A DNA stretch of 64,000 nt. It comes from Puccinia triticina (Eukaryota > Basidiomycota > Pucciniomycetes > Pucciniales > Pucciniaceae). This document shows positions 1-10,709 of this stretch, piece by piece. Position numbers and translations under genes: made by a program. Below the pieces are notes generated by a model. The model had not been told where the DNA came from and made no database searches. It saw only the letters and a program-made list of their open reading frames with translations. The stretch lies in the NCBI RefSeq assembly GCF_026914185.1, contig NC_070573.1, positions 2,411,501-2,475,500 on the forward strand, written 5' to 3'. Position 1 is the first letter of the stretch. Every line of letters begins with the position of its first letter.

Positions 1-1
1 G

Positions 2-229
2 ATGACGAAGGCAAAGGCGCATGAAATGGCTCTCTTTGAAAAGCTGGGGGTGAATTACCGGGCGCTGGTACGATCTCTAAACTACCTGAGCGTTCTCACA
101 AGGCCCAACATATCACTGGCAGTAAGCCCGCTGTCGCAGTACCTGGAGCACCCATCCAAGCGCTTGAAAGTGAGACCGACATGCCGTGTGCCGGATAGGT
201 ACCGGAAGACTTGCACTGCTGCCTGGTAG
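2..229 (+). pseudogene. Ty1/copia polyprotein fragment
   Basis: The first ~55 residues read as the end of a Ty1/copia reverse transcriptase domain, with the landmark YRALV-x-SLNYLS, TRPNISLAVSPLSQYL and a following HPS spacer, as in copia polyproteins just before RNase H. The match stops at about base 175, where the sequence turns into an inverted repeat. No other copia domain (integrase, RNase H catalytic residues) is present. The 5' part would lie outside the window. It is a decayed retroelement remnant; the family call is firm, the exact lineage is not. Confidence 0.75.
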
Positions 230-309
230 TGCTTGATACCTGGCCAGGCAGCAGTGCAAGTCTTCCGGTACCTATCTGGCATGCGGCATGTCGGTCTCAC
301 TTTCAAGCG
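161..309. repeat. Near-perfect inverted repeat (copia-derived hairpin)
   Basis: Bases 161-229 and 241-309 are reverse complements with few mismatches, separated by about a dozen bases. The left arm is the tail of the copia fragment, so the hairpin is made of duplicated retroelement sequence in opposite orientation. It forms the junction with the Gag-like remnant on the minus strand. Confidence 0.85.
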
Positions 310-317
310 CTCGGATA

Positions 318-1970
318 TTAAAATAAAGAAACAAAACATTTCAGTTGCTTGAAATCTTTTAGAGCCCACATTGACTCACTTTGACCAACCCCAGATATCT
401 TCTTTTTACCGCCCAAGCCGCCCCATTCCTTCCATAACACCAACACGTCTGAGGAATCCATTTTCATGTCTTCCCCCAAAGGACAACCCCATTTACTATA
501 GTGAGCCGCATCAAAAACGCCACCACACCAAATACACATGCTCCTATCCACGCAAGCTTGTTGAAAAAGCTTGCATGAAAACCCTGAGTCCTTCATAGCC
601 GCAGACACTTTGTCCAGATCCATAGGGTCACCGTCCGGAAGCTTAGGTTGAGTTGGCGTTTGACGCAAGGCAGAAGGATGAGGTTGTTGGTTTGACTGAG
701 AAGGTTGAGTATTGTGCACATTGTGATGACGGTTCTCGGAAACTGGAGGCCCCTTTTGATGAGCACGGGGATCAAGGATCTTGCTGACACCTGTGATGTT
801 CTTTGCCACCAACGCCGCAATTGTTTGTCTCTCTTCCAATCCCACGGACTCATCCCATGGGCCACAAAAAAGAGCCATCCTGATAATGTTTGGATCAATT
901 GCCTTGTCGTAAGCAAGACACTTCGTGTTTTCCGCTAATTTCAAAGGTTGCAACAAAGCATTGAAAATAATGTTGAATTTGTCAATTGATTTAGAACCTT
1001 GACGGGCCAAGTTAAAAGCCGCTTCAGCTTGTTCAAGCTCATGATGATTTGCAAAATTAAGCTCAATGTTTTGGATAAGAGATTTGGAATTTAACATCTC
1101 AGGGATGACATAGTCCATTCTTGTTGAAGCTTGCAAGATTGGAAAATTCAAGGTTGACACGTTTTTCAACAAGAGACCGTGCCACCATATGTATGCCAGC
1201 ACCTCTGCATCCATTCTGCCTGACGCCGGCCGGGAGATCCACAGAATTTTCTGTTTTTCTGTATTGAAATGCTCCCCAATACGCTCAAAAGTATTTCGCA
1301 GATAGAAACAAAATCTGCTAGTTTTGTGAGGCATACCAGTAAAGTAGATGTGAGATTCATGCAAGGGTTCAATAAAGATTCTTGGACGCTCTACCACCGC
1401 TGGATGGGCTTGAGAAAACTCCAAATGACCCATTTGACCCGCTAATCCCTCATTAAAACCGTCCACCATACCACAACAATGCAATAACAACTGTTGATTC
1501 TCCAATTGAAACTTGAGTAATTCGGAATGGAAAACCAAATTGATATCCTTGGTCTACTTTTGTAAAGAAGCAATTGCCGTTTTATCTTGAAAAGCCTGAG
1601 AGTTAAGGAGATCTATTGCCGCAGCTTGAGATTCAATAAGGGTTGACTGAAGGGAGTTGTTGACTTGTAAATTAGAAAGGAGAAATGAGAGGTCCTTGTC
1701 TTGATTTCCCGCGATTCCGGATGGGCCTTGAGTTGGGGCTTGTTGAACTCTGGGAATTGGTCTAGGCAAAAAATTTATGAAGGAAGGTGAGTTATGATCA
1801 AATGGAGATGGTGTGTTGACCGAAAAAAATTGAGTCAGCTGAGGAGGAATTGGCATAGTTGGGTGAGATGAGCCGGGAACTGGGTCTTGAGGAGGAGAAG
1901 GAGTAAAACAAGGAGAGATTTGAACTGGTGTGATGGGAGACATAACCGCCAAAGATTGAGGTTGTGACAT
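318..1970 (-). pseudogene. Retrotransposon Gag-like protein with one internal stop
   Basis: Reading begins at an ATG at 1970-1968 and runs in one frame to about 318, broken only by a TAG at 1556-1554; the next downstream codons stay in the same frame. The N-terminal ~140 residues are Pro/Ser/Gln-rich, followed by a Gag-like helical region, a PMDLD motif (typical of fungal LTR-element Gags) and a zinc-knuckle-like C-x2-C-x9-H-x4-C pattern near the C-terminus. Total length would be ~545 residues. No protease, RT or integrase follows, because the copia hairpin abuts the 3' end. A Ty3-like Gag is the most likely identity. The single stop could be decay, or a read-through site, which is less likely in an element this truncated. 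Confidence 0.6.
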
Positions 1971-4680
1971 AATGTATGAACAAATGCAGAGAAAGCGGAA
2001 AATTGTTGATTATATATATTTTGATGATGATTGAGATATAATTGTGAGGGTCAGGCTACTACTCAGTTTGCAACATATAGGCTATGAAGTCTATCCAAGA
2101 GGATTACTTGCCGGATGCTTGAATAGTAACAAGATTCAGAGTTCTAAATGATGCTCAATAGAAAACTTTCACAATAAGATGGTTTATTCTTTGTATAGTT
2201 GATAATGTTTATTTCATTTATTGGTAAGGATATATTTTTGATGGGGAAATAATAACAAATAATATCTCAATAAGGAAAAGAAGAAAGGGAGGGAGGAAAA
2301 ACCAAAGACCAAGAAGAGTAACATAGTCAAAGAGAATGAAAACTCCAAGAAATAAAAAACTACGTCATCACACATCATCATAGCATGACATGATTGAAAA
2401 CAACATTCAATCTTCAAAGATCTTAATAATCAACCGGATCTATAACCTCTCAAAGATGAGTAAGCAAAGATCTCAACGATTAGCATGATTAATTCTTGAT
2501 GATTCTCACTTTGCCCATTCCGCACGCATTCCAGTTCAGTCGGTTGGTGCTTCAGCCCGCCCCCTCACCAACAATGGCATGGCATTTCCGGCTGTGTATC
2601 AATGGCTTTGGCCTTGGTGTGATCTTTCTCCAAGTTGCCATCTGACATCCCATTCCGGTCAGCTTCAACCCAATGAAGATTACAAGCGACTCACATTGAA
2701 TGCCCAACCAGCCACTCTTCCCACTTTCAAAAATCTCAGGGGTTCAAAAAAGTTGTTTGATTCACCCCCCCCACAATCAGTACGAAGGACTATCATGAGT
2801 TAGCGCTTGCGAGGCGCAGCACTGTTGCAGAGCATTGCCAGCAACCAGCTGTACCCGGGCATGCTCCCCTCAGACTACGGCGATGACACCTACATACCTC
2901 TCCAATTTCATCGGGCCCTCTGCCGTTGCCCTTTGCTTTCAGGCCCGCTAAAAAATCTGAGAGTTTGTCCAGGAGATTTTTGTCAGCAAGATTGAGTCCA
3001 ACCCGTTCATTCCCAACCTCCAGGCAGCAGAGGGCCACAAGCGGCAAACTTTATCTTAAGTGCACAGATTCCAGCTGGCCTATGTTGACGAAGAGGACTA
3101 ACTGCTTCTGCTTACTACTTCAGATAGTGATGGGTCGGATCCGGTGAGCGAGGCCAAGGAGCAGTGTAAGCACCGCATGGTGTTGCATCACAGAGGCTGC
3201 AAGACTTGGGGCGACTTGGAGTTGTCCAAGATGAAGGCCACATAAGTCTTGTCTTCCACACATCTCAAAGCCATCCCCGAGGTCAAAGAGATCAAGCACA
3301 ACAAGCACACCACTCCCAGAGCTCCGCAGCCTCCAGGCCCACCCGCATACGTGCTTGCAGACACGCTCCTGCAGCTGACCTGACCCACACCGCTGGCAAA
3401 CTTAAAGAATACACCCTCCCCACTACAATCGGATTCCTTGGATTTGTCATTCTTAGCATCTTCTTGGCTATCAAACCTGGTCATGAACCTCTTCCCTCTT
3501 CCTCCTCCTTGGATCCCCTCCTACTACATGCCCCATTTTTTATGCAAGATGATGCGCTGTGAATGAAGAAAAGACTGTCCCCTTAATTCTTGGCTTTATT
3601 TTTTTGGTTGCATGGTTCTGTTTATCACTGCATGTATGTGCATGCATTTGTTTGTCTGAGGGAAAGAGAAGGATGAGTAGGAACAGCAGTGCGAAAAAAT
3701 GGACCACAGATGATACATAAGAGTAAATGTTGTAGCCAAGAAGGATTCTTTTAGTGATGGCTGAGTTAGGATTCTCCAGAAATCATGATCATCTGATCTA
3801 TTTTCATACCTTATCCTTCAGATTTTATTTTTGGTGGGGGGGGGGGGGTACTACACCAAGTTGTTTGATGATTCATTTGAATTTTGAAGAAGCCAGAGTT
3901 TGTAAAATCACAAGCTTCCTTGAACTTCTGAATGTTGACTACTCAAAAATCACCCAATTTTTTTGTAGTGGGAGTATGAAACCACAATATCTAAAGCAAT
4001 GGAGTTTTTGAAATTTCACTAGAATCAAAGGTGGCTACATGGCTAGACTTTCAGAGTATTGGTCTGACCACTTCCCCTCATCATCAACCATTCACATGTG
4101 CTGGCATGGCCCCTGTTGCATCTGCAAACCTATAGGAAATATTTCTGGCAAAATGTCAGGCCAGGGGGACTTTGTTAAGCTTGGATATATTTTTTGGCTA
4201 GGGGAAATTTGTTAAGCTTGGATAATTTTGCCCAATGTAATATTGCTGCCTTACCTTATATCTGACAAGGGGAAGCCCCCAAATTTGGGGTCTCAGGGGG
4301 TGTTACAGTAAATGGGGGTTTGTAAATCACAGGAGGTGAAAGGTAAAAGGGTAATGTGACAGCTCAAAGGAAACGGATTAAATTTTTCAAAACTTTGATG
4401 TTGCAATTCCTGGGCGACTATCTACATAACAGGCATTCAGTCAAAGGAAAGCAAATTTGAAATGAAAACTTGGTAAGAAACCAAAATCAGTGCAAACTGG
4501 TGAAATAAATTCAAGTTTTTTGAAGAAGACACAAAAGTTGTGCTGGAAAGACAATTGTTGGGGAAATATTGATGAGGTAATTAATTCATAAACTCTGAAC
4601 ATGAGGAAGAAATTCCTTGTAAAAAATGTTTTAAGTTTCATATGAAGCCTGGCCACTTTCAGGCGGAGGAATCACTATCT
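1971..4680. other. Intergenic, no assignable gene
   Basis: This stretch is AT-rich from 2000 to 2500. From about 2580 to 3560 it holds short ORFs in several frames that look like a shattered coding sequence (runs rich in Pro/Ser/Thr), with no family I recognise. A G13 homopolymer lies at 3836-3848. Around 4170-4220 a short phrase (TTTGTTAAGCTTGGATA) is repeated twice; variants of it occur elsewhere in the window. Confidence 0.5.
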
Positions 4681-4689
4681 TTGTAGTTT

Positions 4690-6396
4690 GGGTTGACTTG
4701 CTTCTTGAATCTTTCAAAAGTACAACATAGAGCTGACAATGACTAAAAACAGGTTCATGAAGCACAATACCAACATTTCCAATTCTTTGACCTTGAGATT
4801 TATTAATTTTCAGGGAGAAAGCCAGATTGAAAGGAAATTGCTTTCAAATGAACTTGAAAGGCAGTCCAGACTTGTCTGGGTCAGATATATTGAAAGGAAT
4901 GTAAGGGATAGCCACAGAATCATTAACTCTGTTACCTGATATGACTCTTGTGTGAATCACATTTGGACCCAAGTTTTCCACAATCAACCTGGTTCCATTA
5001 CAACAAAGTCCCATTGTCTGATCAAGGTTCCTGAGCATTATCATTGGCACTCCAAGTTTCAGTTGAAGAATATGAGGTGGGAACCCTGAGATGTTCAACC
5101 CTTTGATAGACTCTTGCAAATATAGGTTTTGGGGATCATCTTCCAAAGAATCAAAGCTTGTGTAAGTTCTCCCCTGAGATGGAATGTATTCTAGAATTCT
5201 AGAGTTGATTTGTTTTAAAGAAACATTCTTGCAGTCTTATGAGATGATTCAAATTATGAATGACTATTGAAGTAGGTGGGTTGATTTTGTTGTTTGATTG
5301 AGTGATAACTTCACATCTCAAATGGATAAGAGAAACTGCTGAAATTGAGGATCACCTGCTGCACACATGTTGGCTGGAAGTTAGATGATATTTTGTTGAA
5401 AGTATCTCCAGCAGTAAGAGTTGACAATGCTTGCATCAAAAATCTGGGGACATGTTCCCTTCTGCACCATTGGTGAAACCTGATGTAAATAACCTCCAAG
5501 TACAATTACCTTGCCACCAAAGGGTTGATCAGAATCCATCAAGTCTTGGAGTAATCTGTCTCAGTGTTTACCAATTCAAGGGCATGTCTATGTGTCATTG
5601 GGGCTTCATCCCAAATGATAAGCTTTGATTGCCTCAACACATCAGCCTTTTGAGAATGTTTTGTGATTGAAGAAACTGAAATTTGCAGAAGCTTTGGAGG
5701 AATTCCAAAATTCAACTGGGCAGTACTGCCATATGGCATGTTCATATCTACAATTCCTGTGGGTTCAGAGAGAATAAAAATTAAGATGGTATGGATGGGA
5801 AAATGAGAGCTCACCACTTCCTGCACCTGTGATAGACTAGCAACTCTTTGGGTTGATCTGACATTTTCCAATAAGCAGTTGTATCAGAAAGTCTTTCCAG
5901 ATCCCCCTGGACCATCATTAAAGAAGCAAGCAAGTTGTTCTGAATAGATCAAAGGCTGATCTCTTCTGATTGCTCAAATGATTTGCATTGTCAATATGAG
6001 ATATCCACATGTTGAAGACCATTTTGTAAAAGTATTGGATTGATTACTTCAATCATCTGATTTGTCATGAGTGCATCATATTAAAATCCCTGATGGATGT
6101 CCAGTCTTCATTTATGTAATGGTAGGAAGAATTTCATAAACACAGAGGGTATGAAGGTTGAAATTTTGCTATAAGTATGCCAAATAACTTTTGCAAATAA
6201 GATGGCATCATTGTTTCATTTGCTGCAGCCATTGTGGCTTTCAAATGATGATCATTTTCCAACAGACCCCGGGCCAAAGCAGCTGAACAAAAACTGTTAA
6301 TTTGTCTCTGAAATGTACAAACACTGTGAAAAAAACTTGAGAAATTGGTGTCAGTTGACATGCCAGATCCAGGCTGATACATTGCTGCATACCTGA
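4690..6396 (-). pseudogene. Helitron Pif1-like helicase, decayed
   Basis: Read on the minus strand, helicase landmarks appear in order with frame breaks between them. LARGLLENDHHLKA (about 6290-6240) is a Helitron signature upstream of the helicase. A Walker A-like GPGGSGKTF follows at about 5910-5880, then a Walker B-like LIIWDEAPMTHRHALE at about 5630-5570. Near 5110-4960 come LNISGFPPH, LKLGVPMIMLRNLD and CNGTRLIV. The C-terminal INKSQGQ and [13 protein letters not shown] lie at about 4810-4700. This is the RecD/Pif1 helicase half of a Helitron RepHel protein. Several stops and frameshifts make it non-functional. The Rep-side half lies at 8140-8920, separated by a later insertion. Confidence 0.85.
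6319..6365. mobile_element. Remnant of a CACTG-type MITE end inside the Helitron
   Basis: The segment beginning CACTGTGAAAAAAACTTGAG and ending in GTCAGTTGACATG matches one arm of the 112-bp hairpin MITE at 16728-16839. It sits inside the Helitron reading frame just upstream of LARGLLEND. Only one arm is recognisable, so it is either a half-element or a coincidental capture. Confidence 0.55.
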
Positions 6397-6589
6397 GTTT
6401 GTCCAGCTTTATTCCAGGTTTAGTCCATGTATTTTTATGGATTAGCTCAGGCTAAGCAAGTATGTTGATACTCTGCTTAGCCACACTAACTTTTTGTGCA
6501 GTTATGTACTTGTGAGATGCTCAGCTGGCACAGCAGTAGCACCTTATAGGTACATACCAGCACCCTTGTCAAGTGGCTGGCATCCCTCC

Positions 6590-7050
6590 AGCCGACAGAC
6601 AAGGCCGCATAGACCCAACCACGCGGACTAGGAGGAATCCCTCCCAGTCAACAACATGTGTAACACACCGGTCAACCAAAAGTCGTCCGAGAGGGAGGCC
6701 TCCCGGACGACGGCCCCATACAACAGTCGCCCAGGAGGGATCCTCCCGAATGACCGCTTCATACACCAGTTGTCCAGGAGGAATCCCTCCCAGACAACAG
6801 ATACATACAACAGTCGCCGCCTACATAACAGTCGTCCGGGAGGCAATTCCTCCCGGAAAACTCCTTCATACACCAGTCGCCCGGGAGGGATCCCTCCCGG
6901 ACGACTAGGATCCCTCCCGGACGGCTAGGATCCCTCCCGGACGACTAGGATCTCTCCCGGATAACTACTTCATATATCAGTCGCCCGGGAGGGATACCTC
7001 CTGGACAACTGCTTCATACACCGGTTGTCCAAGAGGAATCCCTCCTGGAC
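6590..7050. repeat. CCGGGAGG-type palindromic array
   Basis: About ten imperfect units pair an arm like GTCGTCCGGGAGGG with its complement CCCTCCCGGACGAC. Units are separated by short spacers such as TTCATACACCA or TACATACAACA. Several central units (6890-6960) are packed head-to-tail with only an AGGAT core. The same family recurs at 35720-36215 with GTCAACCGGGAGG arms. Confidence 0.85.
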
Positions 7051-7079
7051 AAGGGCCCTACACACATTGAAAGTCGCCG

Positions 7080-7920
7080 GAATCAAGTGGAATTAGACCC
7101 ATTCAATTACCGGTGTGTTCAGGTCATTGAATGGGTCTAATACCACTTGATGTCCGACACACACCGGTCATTGAGTGGGATCAGACCCACTTGATGACCG
7201 GTGTTTGCTGGTCATTGAGTGGGATAAGACCCACTCAATGACCGGTGTGTGCCGGTCATCAAGTTGGTCTGATCCCACTCAATGACCGGCACACGCCAGT
7301 CATCGGGAGGGTCTTATCCCCCTCGATGACCGGCAAACGCGAGTCATCAAGCGGGTACACATACCCCCTCGATGAACGGCACATGCCAGTCATCAAGCAG
7401 CACATACTCGCTTGATGACTGGCACATGCAAGTCATCGAGAGGGTCTTATCCCTCTCAATGACCGGCAAACATGTGTGCCGGTCATTGAGTGTACCATCT
7501 CAAAGAACGGTCGGTGTGTGCCGGTCATCAAGTGGGATAAGACCCACTCAATGACCGGTGTGTGCCGGTCATCGAGTGGGATAAGACCCACTCAATGACC
7601 AGTGTGTGCCGGTCATCGAGTGGGATCAGACCCACTCAATGACTGGTGTTTGCTGGTCATTGAGTGGGATTAGACCCACTCAATGACCGGTGTGTGCCGG
7701 TGATTGAGCGGGTATGTGTATCCGCTCAATGACTGGCATGTGCCGGCCATTGAGCGGGTATGTTTACCCGCTTGGTGACCGGACTGTGCCGGTCATCGAG
7801 CGGGTTGTGTACCGGCTCAATGACTGGCGTGTGCCAGTCATTGAGTGAGTATGTGTACCCGCTTGATGACCGGACTGTGCCGGTCATCAAGCAGGGTGTG
7901 TACCCTTTCATCATGTTGAC
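7080..7920. repeat. ACCGGTCAT-type palindromic array
   Basis: Roughly 40-50-bp units alternate CCGGTCATTGAGTGGG with its complement CCCACTCAATGACCGG. A 4-8-base core (ATNAGA or similar) lies inside and a TGTGTG-like spacer lies between units. Arms drift gradually along the array (GAGTGGG, GAGCGGG, GAGGGGG), as expected for tandem expansion with mutation. Related arrays occur near 15.5-16.2, 38.4-38.9, 39.75-40.3 and 41.6-41.7 kb. Confidence 0.88.
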
Positions 7921-8139
7921 TGAGAGGGATCCCTCCCAGTCTACATAAAAGCTCTGTGGGCTTGTTGACCAGGAAGGTTTCTTCCTGGTATGTAATAAAG
8001 CTGAGCATTCAGCTCAGCGTAGGTTGTGTTATATATATATATATACATATATATACATAGCTCAGACTCAGCTTGGTGTGCCTCAGGTTTGTGCACTGCA
8101 CCAGAGTTCAGTTGAGCAATGTGCAGGAATTCCAGGGTT

Positions 8140-8920
8140 TACCTGAATCTATTCACCCCATCAATATTTTCTTCAACATCCAAGGCTGATTTATCATAAT
8201 ATTTGTACAGGTATTTGACTGCACAAATTTCTACATTCATGTGACAGTGAAATTTGGCTGATAAGTATAAATTGGAGGGCACGACCCAGCAGTTGTCAAT
8301 GATAAAGTGTTTATTTCCTCTTGTGATTTTTGGTTCATTGTAAATTCTCCTATACAACTGGTAGGAATTTTCATTCATTAGAATTTCAGGGGTGTTGAAT
8401 TTGGGATTTTTGTTGTGGGTGTTGTTGAAATTGCATTTGATTTGGTGTTCTTGCATAATGTTTGGGAAAATGAACATCTGGATTAGAAACCCCTCTTGAA
8501 AATTGTTGTGAATGAATGGGAAAATGAAAATCAGGGTTATAAACCCTTCTTGAAGTGTGTTGTGATGGTATGTATTCTCTTAAAGTGGCTGGTCTGATGA
8601 TTACCAAAGTGGCTGGTCTGTTGATTACCAAAGTGGCAAGTCTGTTGATTACCAAAGTTGTTGTCCAAAATTGATCCTGTACTGGTAGTTTTGGGTACAT
8701 GTGGTAGTTTTGTGTACATGAACATGATATAGATCATTATAAATATGGGGAATCTTGTTAGACCACCTCTTTGTATAGCAGCCTCATGTTTGTTATTGTG
8801 AAAAGAAAATGAAGGGGAAGAAGATGCTGCAAAATAATGTTGTGTTTCTCTGAATCTAGCTTGCTGTTCCGCAGCATAAGCTCCTCTCAATTTTTTCATT
8901 GGATTGTTGCATTTTTGCAA
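8140..8920 (-). pseudogene. Helitron N-terminal/Rep-side fragment
   Basis: The minus strand shows the conserved Helitron block YRRIYN, then DNCWVVPSNLYLSAKF, then HCHMNVEICAVKYLYKYYDK (bases 8360-8150). It corresponds to the region just after the Rep HUH domain, the usual form being ...RWVVPYNPYLSAKYNCHINVEIC. Upstream (8920-8540) is a low-complexity N-terminal-like stretch with an AYAAEQQARFRETQ segment. The HUH catalytic block itself is not visible, so an internal deletion or heavy decay lies between the two frames. It is contiguous with the helicase half once the insertion at 6397-8139 is removed. Confidence 0.8.
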
Positions 8921-10690
8921 TGAGAAAAGAAAAGGATTATTAATCAGAACGGGGAAATTAATTGAGGTGTGATGAGGAGGATAGTAGTGGGTGGTGTCTG
9001 ATGAGTGGATTGGTTGGGGGGAACTAAAAGCACATTGTGTTGATTGTGTTGTTTATCTAATTTATGTTGAAGGTTCAGATGGGTACAATCAGCCATTTTC
9101 AAGGTTATAGATGTGTAACCAAGTCCGATGAAGCTGATTGCTTCAACAGACTTGGTTGTTGGTGTGAAGCCAAGTCTGATGAAGCAGAATTTTTGTGGAA
9201 GTGGTTATCAATGACATTGAAGACAATTACCCAGGTGTGGATATCTGTCCAAGCAATCTGCACATCCCCAAGGGAACGCTGAACGGAGTCAAAGCGAGTC
9301 TGTTGAACGGAGTCCAGGGATGGAGTACAAATTTATGGGGTCCTTCCAGCAGACTTGGAGTTGTCCACTCAGTCTTGATGGCCGCAGTCCTCCAGAGAGC
9401 GCAAGTATGCCTTGCTGAGGAGGTGTGAAGTTTCCTTCACCCAATGGCTGGTATACACCCAACAATCTGCTTGAACGGACTGGGTTATAGATGTCTCACC
9501 CTGTCTGTTCAAGCAAAAAGAAAATTGACGCTGGTGTTACATGCATACAGATGCCGGTGTTACTTGCATACACAGATTTTGTACAGGATATTGACGCCGG
9601 CGTTACTCACATAGACAGATTTTGTATGGGTTTTTTTGGCCCCCAGACCCTATTCCTTTAGTTATATGTAGATAAAATTATTTGGGAATATTTATCTCAA
9701 TGTAACATGCGCAGATTTTTGGGATGTTCAATTTAAATGGCAAAATTAACCAAAATCAAATGAGTCCCCCTTGCCTGAGGCTTTGCCAGACATTTTTAAT
9801 TTTACTTGTAGGTAAAATATCATGAATTCTGTTGGAAAAATGTGCATCATTTTCAATTGAATTTGATTGGCATGAGGCTGGAACTTTGTGTGGAAGGTCT
9901 CAAGGAGTTTAGTTGAGGAGGACCCCTTTGGAGGTGCAAAAGGGGTCATTTCAGTATGTGTGACTGGTTGATGATGAGGGCAGAGGGTTAGACAAATACC
10001 CTCATGAAGTGCAGCGGCGTAGCCGCCTTGGCCTCTAGTCTATTTTTAAATTGCAGGATGTGCAAGCTTGTATCAATGTTCAGCATAATTACCACCAAGG
10101 AAACTGCCCAATCATGAATACTAGACCAGAAAGAATTGCAGGCCAAGAAACAGAACTCAGGATGGCTCAAGTTGAACACACTGACAACAGAAACTTTGTG
10201 ATCAATACTGCCTCTTTTCATAATCCATTTCAGCACCATCAAATTTCTCTGCCCAATTTACCCTCAGATTACCAATTATCAAGCGATGATTCAATGTGTT
10301 TTAGATGGCCTGCAAAACTGGGGTGTACATGGCTTTGAATTTCAAGAAAATAATGTGGTTGAGGCGATTAACAAATGATCTTACCGTTTTTCCTTTTTGA
10401 GAAGCAGTGCAGGTTTTGTGTTTGTCTGTTTATTTCTACGGACGCCTTACCATCAACTTTGTTTCATTATTGATGGCTCAAATTAAAATAATGGGTTTCT
10501 GCAATCAGTGGATCTGATTGTGTGATTGATCCAGACTTTCGCGAGTCCTTTCTTTCTTTCCGGTGGATCGATGTCTTAGCTTTCGCCCATCCGATTCCTA
10601 TGTACCCGCAAGCTTCCTGCCTGGCTGCCGGCGAGCTGTCTGCTGATGTGATCGCGCCCATCCTTCCCCCCCCCTGGCCACACCCACCCC
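8921..10690. other. Intergenic, repeat debris only
   Basis: I see no supportable gene. Short direct repeats of AAGTCTGATGAAGC lie at 9115-9190 and of a GACGCCGGTGTTAC-like word at 9525-9600. A GCAGCGGCGTAGCCGCC palindromic phrase at about 10010-10027 followed by TTGGCCTCTAG recurs in opposite orientation at 60367-60395 and in diverged form near 20600, suggesting an end shared by one repeat family. Confidence 0.5.
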
Positions 10691-10709
10691 GAACCACCAC
10701 CCCAGAGCC

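Larger units (their letters stand above)
6397..8139. mobile_element. Palindrome-array element inserted in the Helitron
   Basis: The 7-base word TACCTGA flanks this block on both sides (6390-6396 and 8140-8146). Removing the block and one copy joins the two Helitron halves in frame on the minus strand (VNRFR then YAAM), so it is an insertion with a 7-8-bp target duplication. Terminal inverted repeats are not obvious. The interior consists almost entirely of two different palindromic repeat arrays plus a short (TA)n/(ATAC)n tract near 8030-8060. No transposase is encoded. Confidence 0.65.

Noticed and set aside
6590..7920. CRISPR-like array of regularly spaced repeats
   Set aside because: The repeats are palindromes with drifting arms and near-identical simple spacers, in a eukaryotic genome; there are no unique spacers, leader or cas genes.
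9064..9428. Overlapping ORFs of 72-77 codons
   Set aside because: They are built from short direct repeats (AAGTCTGATGAAGC) and lack any conserved feature.
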